From Bifidobacterium sp. ESL0769 (GTDB lineage: Bacteria; Actinomycetota; Actinomycetes; Actinomycetales; Bifidobacteriaceae): DNA of 64,000 nt. Shown here in pieces: positions 52,101 through 61,975 of this stretch. Both the position numbers and the translations under genes were made by a program. Below the pieces are notes generated by a model, which was given only the letters and a program-made list of their open reading frames with translations, was not told where the DNA came from and made no database searches. The DNA lies in NCBI RefSeq assembly GCF_029395495.1, contig NZ_CP113918.1, positions 2,431,777 to 2,495,776 on the forward strand, read 5' to 3'. Numbering within the stretch: the first letter of the stretch is position 1; every line of letters begins with the position of its first letter.

Positions 52101-52694
52101 GACCCGGCCAGCCGCATCATCCAACTGGACGCCACCACCGGCGCCACAGAGACCCAGACCACCCTCTATGCGGTCTGGCACAAGCTCACCGCACCCACCG
52201 TCACCGGCATCAAACGCAATACGCTCACCAACACCATCACGGTGACCGGCACCGCCACCCCCTGGACCGCGCAGGAAGGCGTCGGCCTCGACCTCACCCC
52301 GCTGGACAGCCAGGGCGGCCTCACCCCCGCAGGCACGAGGTACGCCACCATCAGCCCCACCGACCAGCAAGGCAACCCGCTGGCCTACGACGGGCACACC
52401 GCGCACCCCTGGACCCTGACCCTCACCGCAAACGACCTGTCCACAGGCGGCCGATACCGCGCCGACGCCAAGATCCGAGCCATGGACCAAGCCTGGCGCG
52501 ACACCAACGCCGGCTTCTACGTCTATAGCGCCGCCGCCAGCAGCCCGACCAACCTGCCCGGCTACTTCCAGCACAGCCTCCCGCTGACCGGCGGGCAACG
52601 CACCATGCTCATCATCGCCCTCGCCTTGCTGGGAGTGTTTCTCACCGGCATGAGCCAGCTCGCCCGCAACCGCCGACGCTGGCACCACCAATAA
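46171..52694 (+). CDS. Phase-variable LPXTG surface protein with BspA-like repeats, paralog 6
   Basis: Largest paralog, about 2162 residues from 46206. The leader MSVVHSLVALALCIATGIV is followed by 10 C (46228-46237). It has an A/P/S-rich stalk; GLTHTNAA is here ALTHTNAA. The variable domain (about 235-370) becomes AT-rich near its end (47200-47560). An Fn3-like module is split by an extra domain of about 130 residues (48200-48580) that resembles the N-terminal variable domains of its relatives. Several DGW modules follow, then the DUF285 block at about 1392-1561. C-terminal modules are nearly identical to paralog 1. LPLTG is at about 2125-2129. Confidence 0.85.
46228..46237 (+). repeat. Poly-C run (10 C), paralog 6
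   Basis: 57 nt after the ATG; out of frame as sequenced. Confidence 0.9.
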
Positions 52695-52753
52695 ACAAAG
52701 ACTTCTCGCCCCCAGCCGCATCCAACCAACCGGCCGAGGACGGGAACCCAACC

Positions 52754-52804
52754 GGGTGCCGGCACGGGACCAACACACCAACAACCAACCCCGCGCCGGC
52801 ACCC
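52754..52804 (+). terminator. Hairpin after paralog 6
   Basis: Perfect GGGTGCCGGC/GCCGGCACCC stem. The first hairpin of the usual pair is imperfect here (TTCTCG against CGGGAA, from 52702 to 52746). Confidence 0.7.
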
Positions 52805-53128
52805 ACACCCACCAACAAACAACACCAGACAACAACACGAAAGGAACCGCCAGGCAGCAAACACTACAACCCCGCGAACGCCGGCCGCACCCAGCCGTCA
52901 CCACAGCCCGCATCACCGGGCGAACAAACGTGGCAACCACTCTACAGCCTGTACCACAAACCCGCGCACGCCCAGCCAAAGGACAGCGGCACCCACCCGA
53001 CGGCCAACACCACCAACCCGCGCGCACCCGACCAACGGACGGCACCAACCGTCCCGACCACCGGACCGTCACGCACAGACCCAACCCCCTAATACAGGCA
53101 CACGGGACCAGTCTTTCATGCCCAAATC
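52805..53128 (+). repeat. Duplicated spacer upstream of leader cassette, copy 2
   Basis: From 52839 it matches the spacer after paralog 4 (36503 onward) through TCATGCCCAAATC. No gene is supported. Confidence 0.65.
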
Positions 53129-53412
53129 GCGACACGCCGAAGGACACCGCTGTTTCACTGTGTTCCAAGACCGCGTCAAATCCTTCCGAAAACCCACAAA
53201 TTGTAAGGCAAAGTAAGACGGCAAACGTTCCACACAACCTCCGGCAACGACGCCACAAACCCCCATCCGCCATACAGCCCCGTGTTGAATTTGGGCGTAA
53301 GACACCCTAGTGTTTAATCAATAGTTTAGGTGTTGTGTGGAAACGCGACGTATTACACAGAGTCGCGTCTCGAAATTTAGAAGAGTCTGAAGTAATAAAG
53401 GGTGGGTACCTT
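53129..53412 (+). promoter_or_regulatory. Leader cassette with promoter of paralog 7
   Basis: This begins at GCGACACGCC. TTGAAT (53285-53290), 17 nt, TAGTGT (53308-53313): the -10 differs from the other copies by one base, which may change strength. Confidence 0.68.
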
Positions 53413-56400
53413 ATGAGCGTCATCAACAGTCTCATCGCACTGACAATGTGCATAGCCACGGGAATCGTACCCCCCCCCCGCAAAATGAACCGTCACTAAA
53501 CAACCCGGTCAATTCCGGCACAGCCGCTTCCAGCCAGACTGTCACCTCCACCTCGTCGGTCACACCCACACCCACTTCCGTCTCCGCGTCATCGACGATC
53601 CAGACCAACGGCTCCACCGCATCCTCATCCACAACGCTTTCCACTTCCACTACCACCGCTCCCACCGGCAACGCCGCCAGTCAGACCCCAAGCACCACCA
53701 ACATTCAGGCATCCAACAAACCCGTACAACCGTCGAACGCCAACCAGCCAAAGAACGCCAGTCAAACCCAGGGTCCCGCCCAACCAACAAAACAACTTAA
53801 AAACACCAAGAACACCGCGCTCGGCACCACCAAGACCGGCCTCACCCACACCAACGCCGCCGCCACCCCCATAGCCAAACCCAAAACACTAAGCGCCCTT
53901 GCAACAAAAGACTTCTCCAACGCATCCAAAACCCTCGCCACATTCCTGCAAAGAATGAAATCGGCGTCCCATACCAGCAACAATCACCAGCCCACACCGG
54001 CCAACACCCTGCCGCGCGCCGCAGCCACTCTGCCCGTCAGCCAGAGTCCCGTTGGCGCCAAAACCGCATCCCCGCTAACACGCGAAGCGCCCGCCATGGG
54101 TCCGCAGGATGAACCCACGGTCGGCCCACAATGGGGGTACAACGACCCCACCGGCCATATCAGAGGCGTGCGATTCACTGCAGACGGTGCCGGCAATGTC
54201 GACATCACCGGCACCGCCGACGACACCGACAAGCCCTTCGGCAACGACAACACCTGGATCATGGCACGCGTCTGCCCCACCAGCACCGGCACCCCGTACC
54301 TCTCCGGCACATGGATCCCCTCCGAATGCAGCGACATCGAGCTGTACACCAACGGACACCCCAACGGCGAAACAGGCACGTTCTCGTTCGGCCCCGGCCG
54401 GTGGGGCATCTTCTACAACGCCGCCGGATCCGCCGCCAACACCGCCATCGACACCTCGCACTCCGTCACCGCCAACGACTTCAAGTTCGGCCTGCACACC
54501 ACCTACAACATCTGGCTGTTCAGACGCGACCGCATGTACCAGCACATCACTTCTCCTTCCGCGAACCTCGCTGCCTACACGCCCACCACCGCAATATCAA
54601 GCGTCGTGATCACCTACAACATGACCGACATGACAGGCGCGTCGAAACCAGCGGACCGGACCATCGACACCACCAACGGCGACGGCAGCATCACCCTCGC
54701 CGGCGAACCAAGCCACCCCTCATGGCAGGCCTTCGACGGCTGGTACTTCAACTACACCAACTACAACGCGGGCCAGAGCGTATCCTTCGCCAAAGGCACC
54801 AACGCCACATACACTGTCACACCCCGCTGGCACACCAGAACCACCAAAGTCAGGTTCAACTACAACCTCAACGGCATGTCCGGTGGTACACCCGGCTCCC
54901 AGGAAATCAACACCACCTGGTTCGACGGCTCGATCACTCTCCAGAATCCGCCCTCACACCCCGACTGGCAGATCTTCGACGGATGGACCGTCGACGGCTG
55001 GGACAACGAGAACCCCGGCAAGACCTACACGTATTCCATCCACGACGAGGGCACCCACACCGTCACCGCACGCTGGCACGTCCGCCCCGACAAGGTCACC
55101 ATCAACTACAACGCCAACGGATCCGGCTGCAGCATGCCCGGCCAGCAGACCGCCGACAGCGCCAACTACAGCAGCACCACCCTCGCCGGCACGCCATCAT
55201 GCCCCGCCCACACCGCCTTCGACGGATGGACCATCAACTACAACAACTACGCCCCATACGGCACCTTTTATTTCACCCAGCACGTCACCGCCACCTACAC
55301 CGCCACCGCACGCACCCACCCAGTCACCGCGCCCACAGGACTCGCCGCCAGCTACCACACCACCGGCAACACGGTAACGCTCACGGGCACCGCCAACGTC
55401 CAATCCGGCGACAAGATCACCGCCTGCATGACCGAAGGCACCGGAGCCGCCAGCTGCCAGTCCTCACCCACCGCGCCAAACGCCAACAGCGCATGGAACT
55501 GGACCGTCACCTTCCCATCCACCGACTACACCACTAAATATGGCTACGGTCACCAGCACCACTTCACCGCCAAACTCACCAGCAAAGGTGTAGACAGCAC
55601 CCAAGTCGACCTGCGGGGCTCCCTGCCCTGGACCACCGTCAGCTACGACAAAGGCGACGGCACCGGCACCCCGCCCGACAGCACCGACGCCCTCACCGAC
55701 AGCGCCGCCAACAAGACCCGGCTCACCCTTCCCGGCCAAGGAAGCATGACCGCGCCCACGCACACCTGGTTCGACGGCTGGAAGAACAGCGCCGGCACTT
55801 CAAGCTGGCAGCCCGGAGACCGAACCGTCCCCATCGACGGCGCACCGACCGACGCCAACGGCCACACCACCCTCACCCTCACCGCCCAATGGCACACCGT
55901 CCAGGCGCCGACCAACCTCACGGCCGCCTACCACATCACCGGCACCGTCACCCTGTCCGGCACCGCAGACGTCCAGTCCGGCGACAAGATCACCGCCTGC
56001 ATGACCGAAGGCACCGGAGACACCGCCTGCCAGCCAGCCATCACCGCCACCACCAACAACAGCGCATGGAACTGGACCATAAGCTTCCCCGCCACCGACT
56101 ACACCACTAAATATGGCTACGGTCACCAGCACCACTTCACCGCCAAACTCACGGACAAAAGCGTAGACAGCGCCACCGCCGACCTGAAAGGCACCCTGCC
56201 TTGGATGACCGTCACCTACAACAAGTCTGACGCCACCGGCACCGCACCTCACGACAGCGACGCTCTCGTCGACACGGCCACCGGCAAGGCCCCATTCACC
56301 ATCCCCGGCCAGGGTTCCATGACCCCGCCCACCGGCGCATGGTTCGAAGGCTGGAAGAACCCGGACGGCACCCTCACCTGGCAGGCAGGAACCGCCACCA

Positions 56401-59400
56401 TCCCAACCAACGCCAGCGGCGCCACCACCGATGCAAACGGGCACACCACCCTCACCCTCACCGCCCAATGGCACACCGTCCCCGCGCCCACCGGCGTCAC
56501 CGCACGTTACAGCCATACGGACAACCGCGTCTATCTGACCGCCGCCGGCCTCCAAGCCGGCGCCACTAACTGGGAGATACAGGTCAAGCCCACGCCAACC
56601 GACGATTTCAACTACGCGTCGAATACATCCATGACCGGCCAATCCCAATACTATAGCCCCTATTTCACGCCCGGCGCCACATGGACGGCTCGGGCCCGCG
56701 CCACCTACACCGACCCCAGCGGCAACAACGTCACCAGCGACTGGAGCACCGAGATCACCGGCATCCTGCCCTACATGACCGTGACCCTCGACCCCGGACA
56801 GGCCACCGGCGATGCCACCACCATCAAGGCCCTCATCGACACCGGCGAAAACAAGGCGCACCTGACCCTGCCCTCCGGCGTCGGCACCCCGCCCGCCGGC
56901 ATGGCCTTCCAAGCCAACGGCGGATGGGCCACCAACCCCAACGGCACCGGCAACACCTACAACGCCGGAGACACCGCCATCCCCACCACCGCAGGCACAC
57001 CCGGAGGCGCCGGCGAGACACTGGTCACCCTCTACGCCCAGTGGAGGATGCGCACCCAGGCACCAGCACGCGGACAGGCCTGCACCAGCGTGGCCGGCTG
57101 GCAGCAATGGGGCACCAGCGCCGGAGCCATACCCGGCATCGACCACCAAGATACTGGAGCCGTGTGCTGGGCCATCGAGGGATCCACCCTGCGCCTGACC
57201 GGCGGTACCAGCCCCGCCAGCTACAACTACGGCGACATCCCCTGGAACGGGCAGAAAAGCGCCATCGCCAAGATCTCGATCGAGGGCGACCTCACCCTCA
57301 CCAACGCGGACGGACACTACGGCCAAACATTCGGCAACATGCCGGCCCTGACCTCGATGTCCGACAACAACCACCGGGTCAACCTCGACAGCACAGGCGG
57401 GCGCTACCTGTTCCAGAACGACTCCGTTCTGACCGGCCTGGACCTGTCCAGCTGGCGCACCGACACCGCCACGTCCTTCTCCGGGATGTTCGACTCCTGC
57501 CGCAAGCTGGAGACCCTGACCGGCATGGAAAACTGGCACACAGGCAAGGTCACAAACCTCTCAGAACTGGCCTCGCGAAACCCGAAGCTCAAGACGCTCG
57601 ACCTGTCAGGATGGGACACCAGCAAAACCACCGACATGGGCAAGATGTTCTATGGCTGTAACTCCATGACGGACATCGACCTGACCGGCTGGGATACCAG
57701 CAACGTCAACGTCACAGACATGACATGGCTGCTGCCCAGCAACGTGCAACGCCTCCGCCTCGGCCCGAAGGCCCAGCTCAAGGGAAGAGCGTTCGATCAG
57801 ATCTCGTACGGCCACTCCGACTCCCTCTGGCACGAATGGGACTGGCCCAAAGACCACCACCCCAGCGACCTCGGACCCGTAGGAGCCACGGCCGGCACCA
57901 GCGGCGATGGCACCCTCAACACCCTCAAGGCCCGTGCCGCCTCCGCCACACCCCAGGGCACCTACATCCGCAGCGACGTCAACCCCACCTGGACCGACCT
58001 GAAATACGACCTCAACGGCGGCACCGGCGACGCCAGCCTGTTCACCCAGCCCGGCGCGGCCGCCACGGGCTCGACACCCAAGCGCGACGGGCTCGCCATC
58101 GACACCACCTTCAGGAACGGCACCTACACCACTGCCAACCCCACCCACATCACCGGCAACAAACCCCACCAGCTCTTCAACGGCTGGACCGTCAACACTG
58201 GCAACGTCACCGGCGGAACCGCCACGGTCAGCAACCACACCATCACCGCAGCCAGGGGTGCCGGCGGCGTGGCCACCATCACCGCCCAGTGGGCCCCCGT
58301 CCCGGAAGCCCTGCCGACGAACACGCCGCAAGTGGCCGTCACCCCACGCACCACGGACCAGGGTTCCGCCGGCGTGGGCGCCGCCGCCACGTTCAACACG
58401 GCCATGGACGCGACCACCGACCCGGCCAGACCCGCCATAGCGGCCGGAGGCACCATGAGCGTATGCGTCAAACCCAGCAGCCAGAACGACGACTACACAC
58501 CCGGCCAATGCCACACCAAGACCGGCACCACCGGCGGCAGCCAGACCATCACCCCCGACCCGTTCGCCCTGCCCGGCTCCCTGACCGGCGGCCAGGCCAC
58601 CACCTTCCCCGCACCCGGCGAGGCCTACACGCTGGCCGCCACCTACACCACCCACGACCCACAGACCCACAACCAGGTCGAATCCAACGCCACACAGAAC
58701 GGCGGCGGGCTCACCATCGGCATCCTGCCATGGGTCAACGCCTCCTTCGACACCAACGACACCCACGGCGGAACCGGAACCGCACCCACAGCACTCCAGT
58801 CGTTCGTCGACACCGCAAGCGGCAAGGCGTGGGCCTCCCTGCCCAACGCCACCAACAGCATGAAACCAGGCAACGCCGTGTTCGCCGGATGGACCACCAC
58901 CCCCACCAACGAACAACCCGACCAGAGCATGGGCGACCCCAACAGCCGCAACATCCAACTGCCCGCCACCACGGGAGCCACCGAGACACAGACCACCCTC
59001 TACGCCGTCTGGCACCGGCTCGCAACACCCACCGTCACCGGCTTCAAACGCGACGCCCTGGCCAACACCGTCACCATCACCGGCACCAGCACACCCTGGA
59101 CCAGCGAAGACGAGATACACGTCGAAATCACCCCACTCGACGGACAGGCCGGATTCTCCCCGGGCTCCCTGAACACCAGCATCAGCGCCACCGACGGGCA
59201 AGGCCACGCGCTGCCCTACGACGGGCACACCGAACACCCCTGGGAAGCCGAGATCCCCGAATACCAGATGCCCGCAGGCGGCAGGTTCCGCACACGCACC
59301 ACGCTCGAAGCCTACGACCACGCCTGGCGTGACACCAACGCCGGCTTCCACGCCTACAGCGCCACAGCCAGCGAACAATCCAACCTCCCCGGACACCACC

Positions 59401-59525
59401 AGCACGCACTCCCCCTGACCGGCGGGCAACGCACCATGCTCATCATCCTGCTTGCCCTGCTCGGCGTCCTGCTCACCGCAGGAAGCCAGCTCGCCCGCAA
59501 CCGCCGACGCTGGCACCACCAATAA
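53413..59525 (+). CDS. Phase-variable LPXTG surface protein with BspA-like repeats, paralog 7
   Basis: About 2025 residues in the large frame (from 53448). The leader MSVINSLIALTMCIATGIV is followed by 10 C (53470-53479). It has an S/T stalk, the GLTHTNAAATPIAKPKTL segment and a variable domain (about 230-385) with ITGTADDTDKPFGN. Several DGW modules follow, then three similar Fn3-like TACMTEGTG modules (one divergent), the DUF285 block (about 1269-1437) and C-terminal modules of the paralog 4 type (TDQGSAGVGA). LPLTG is at about 1988-1992. Confidence 0.85.
53470..53479 (+). repeat. Poly-C run (10 C), paralog 7
   Basis: 57 nt after the ATG; out of frame as sequenced. Confidence 0.9.
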
Positions 59526-59530
59526 AACAC

Positions 59531-59629
59531 TTCCCGTCTTCGGCCGCATCCAACCAACCGGCCGGACGGGAACCAACAGGGTGCCGGCACGGGACCAACA
59601 CACCAACAACCAACCCCGCGCCGGCACCC
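59531..59629 (+). terminator. Twin hairpins after paralog 7
   Basis: TTCCCGTC/GACGGGAA (59531-59572) and GGGTGCCGGC/GCCGGCACCC (59579-59629). The TC/GA pair change relative to other copies keeps the stem. Confidence 0.74.
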
Positions 59630-59736
59630 ACACCCACCAAACAACAAACCCAACCAACGCCAAAGCGCCGACGCACAATCAAACCATGTCCTAGCGCACC
59701 CCACCCGCCTTGCAACGCTCAGAATGCCGACTTCAC

Positions 59737-59898
59737 ATCGACATTATCTTCGTCATCGACAAAACAAAATGTCGAAGATACCGAATATCTATCACCAAAA
59801 ACAGCCGTAAATCGTTGTGCCATCAGCAATGTCGAAGATAATGTCGATGACGAAGATAAATGTCTATGATACAATGTCGATGACGAAGATAAATGTCG
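59737..59898. repeat. Iterated motif upstream of the second AlbA_2 gene
   Basis: TGTCGATGACGAAGATAA occurs directly at 59842 and 59875 and in inverted form at about 59741-59762. Shorter AATGTCGAAGATA units lie at 59768 and 59828. The direct copies are 33 bp apart and reach the start of the gene. Likely a binding array for the gene's own product or another regulator. Confidence 0.75.
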
Positions 59899-59910
59899 AA
59901 GAAGGCGACG

Positions 59911-61629
59911 ATGACGATTCTGAACGAGCCTTTGGCCAAGGCGATCCAACGGCTGAGATCGCAGCGGACCGACGACGCGGACTACGAGGCGAAAGCCTGC
60001 GCGCACGGCCTGAGCGCCAGCGTGTGGGACACCGTGAGCTCGTTCGCCAATTCATTCGGCGGCGTGCTGCTGCTCGGGTTGGATGAAACGAGCGGATTCG
60101 CGCCGGCGCAAGGCTTCGATATCAACAAAGTCCGCGACCAGTTCGTCGAGGGCATGGGAGATGGCGGCAGTGACGGAATCAGGCTCACCAACCCGCCCAC
60201 CTATCGTATGCGCCGCGAAACCGTCGACGGCCGGCAAATCCTCGTGGTAACCATCTTCGCCAACGACATCGGCAAGAAGCCCTGCTACGTGACGGCAAAA
60301 GGTGTCGAGAACGGCAGTTACAAACGCGTTGACGACAAAGACATCCGCCTTTCGTCCGCCGAGATATACGAGTACCGGCACCAGCTCACACCAAGCTATG
60401 CCGACATGGAGGTCGTGCCCGGCTGCGACACCAGCGACCTGGACGATCAGCAGTTACGGCTCATCTTTGCCGCGAAAAAGAACTCCCGGGCGCTTTATGG
60501 GGCGAAAACGAAGCAGCAGAAACTCGCCAGGCTCGACATCACCGACAAAAAAGGCGAGGTCCTGCTCGGCGGTCTGCTCGCGACGGGGCAGTTCCCGCAA
60601 CAGTATTTCCCGCGGCTCATCATCGATGTAGCGGCCCACCCTGGTGACACCAAATCCAAGCCGGGCAAGTTGCGTTTCCTCGACCGCGCGCAATGCGACG
60701 GACCCATCCCGGTCATGCTCGACACGGCTCTGCAGGCGGTGCGCCGCAACCTACGGACGTACTCATTCGTCCAGGGCATCGCTCGCACCGACGAACTCGA
60801 AATACCCGAGGAAGTGCTGCGCGAGGTGCTCGCCAACGCCGTGGTGCACCGCGAATACCACCAATATTTCCGCGGCCAACCGGTCAGCGTCGACATCTAC
60901 CCGAACCGTGTCGAAGTAAGCAACCCCGGCGGGCTTTGGGGCGGGGCGACCACGGAAAACCTTGCGGACGGCACCTCACGCTGCCGCAACGCCGCGCTCA
61001 TCGGCCTGGTACGCGACGCCCCGATCCCCGGGGAAGGCACGGCAACGACCGTGGAGGGGCAAGGCTCCGGCATCCCCTTCGTGCTACGCCAATTGGCGCA
61101 ACGGGGCTTGCCCAAACCCACGTTCCGCGCCACCGCGGATCAGTTCACCGTCATTCTGTGGCGTGCAGACCCAGCGTTGCCGCCATTACTCTTAGGGTAC
61201 TCAGGGGCCTCAGGGCAATCCGCGAGCGCAGGCTCTGCCGCCTCTTCAATCTTCGCAACCTCTTCAAGCTCTTCAGGCTCTGCGACCTCTTCAGCCTCCA
61301 CCGTCCACACGAGTCAAGAACCGCACGCCGGCTCTTCACCGACAAACAAGCCAAGCAGAAAACCCCGGATTTCCAAGGCCCGCCCGACTCACAAGGTTCA
61401 CACGAACGGAAGAGGTACGATAAGCCAAGTCAAGGAAGAGACTTTGGCAGCCATCCACGAGGCCATGCCGTCAGGCACCGCGATCACCGCCCGTGAGCTT
61501 GCACAACGAACCGGAAAATCTTCCAAGACCGTGCAGCGCGCGCTCAAGACACTCATCGACGCAGGGCAGGTGCAACCCATCGGAAAGCCGAAAAGCCGCA
61601 CAAGAACATATATAAAGAACGAACGCTAA
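59911..61629 (+). CDS. AlbA_2/Schlafen-type putative regulator with ATPase-like domain, copy 2
   Basis: 572 residues. The AlbA_2 domain contains FANSFGGVLLLGLDE (about 45-59); the HATPase_c_4-like region contains NAVVHREYHQYF (about 309-320) and IYPNRVEVSNPGGLWGG. A serine-rich linker (about 425-475) and a basic stretch follow, then a winged helix near 510-565 (ARELAQRTGKSSKTVQRAL). I chose the ATG at 59911 with GAAGG upstream; an in-frame ATG at 59893 lies inside the repeat array and adds six residues. It sits directly before the dnaA upstream region. Confidence 0.87.
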   Translation: MTILNEPLAKAIQRLRSQRTDDADYEAKACAHGLSASVWDTVSSFANSFGGVLLLGLDETSGFAPAQGFDINKVRDQFVEGMGDGGSDGIRLTNPPTYRMRRETVDGRQILVVTIFANDIGKKPCYVTAKGVENGSYKRVDDKDIRLSSAEIYEYRHQLTPSYADMEVVPGCDTSDLDDQQLRLIFAAKKNSRALYGAKTKQQKLARLDITDKKGEVLLGGLLATGQFPQQYFPRLIIDVAAHPGDTKSKPGKLRFLDRAQCDGPIPVMLDTALQAVRRNLRTYSFVQGIARTDELEIPEEVLREVLANAVVHREYHQYFRGQPVSVDIYPNRVEVSNPGGLWGGATTENLADGTSRCRNAALIGLVRDAPIPGEGTATTVEGQGSGIPFVLRQLAQRGLPKPTFRATADQFTVILWRADPALPPLLLGYSGASGQSASAGSAASSIFATSSSSSGSATSSASTVHTSQEPHAGSSPTNKPSRKPRISKARPTHKVHTNGRGTISQVKEETLAAIHEAMPSGTAITARELAQRTGKSSKTVQRALKTLIDAGQVQPIGKPKSRTRTYIKNER

Positions 61630-61681
61630 AGCTTTGTGCCGTGCGGAACGCTGCCTTGTCTCCTGCGAGCGCCTAATCAAA

Positions 61682-61836
61682 TGTGGATAACTTATTAAGA
61701 ACGTTCACAATTCATATCCGACTATTCACTGCCTGCAAAAGGCCGTGACAGCGCGGTTTTACGTACCAAAGTTATCCACAAATTACATTGATGTTATTCA
61801 CATTTCGCTGTTTCCAACACGCAAGACTGTGGATAA
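61682..61836. promoter_or_regulatory. DnaA-box cluster upstream of dnaA (oriC part)
   Basis: Perfect boxes lie at 61682-61690 (TGTGGATAA), 61772-61780 (TTATCCACA) and 61828-61836 (TGTGGATAA), with a one-mismatch box TTATTCACA at 61794-61802. AT-rich DNA surrounds them. The remaining upstream stretch to 61975 contains no gene and probably the dnaA promoter. Confidence 0.8.
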
Positions 61837-61975
61837 CTTCGGGGCGTAGGAGTACATATAGAATATTGCATCGCGAAGTCGAAAATGCTGTGCCCACAAC
61901 AAGACGGCACGATGGTGAAGGCGACGATGCCGGAAACGTAAGAAAACGTAAGAAACAATTGAGGAAAGGGCCACC

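Noticed and set aside
50736..53273. 845-codon antisense frame across paralog 6
   Set aside because: Glycine/valine-rich shadow caused by high third-position GC; similar shadows appear opposite every paralog.
9777..59525. Sortase or pilus operon
   Set aside because: All seven proteins carry LPLTG signals but no sortase gene is in the window; anchoring would need a housekeeping sortase elsewhere.
4903..61975. Prophage or transposon as the origin of the island
   Set aside because: No integrase, transposase, recombinase or terminal repeat was found. The repeats seen are gene-cassette and leader duplications.
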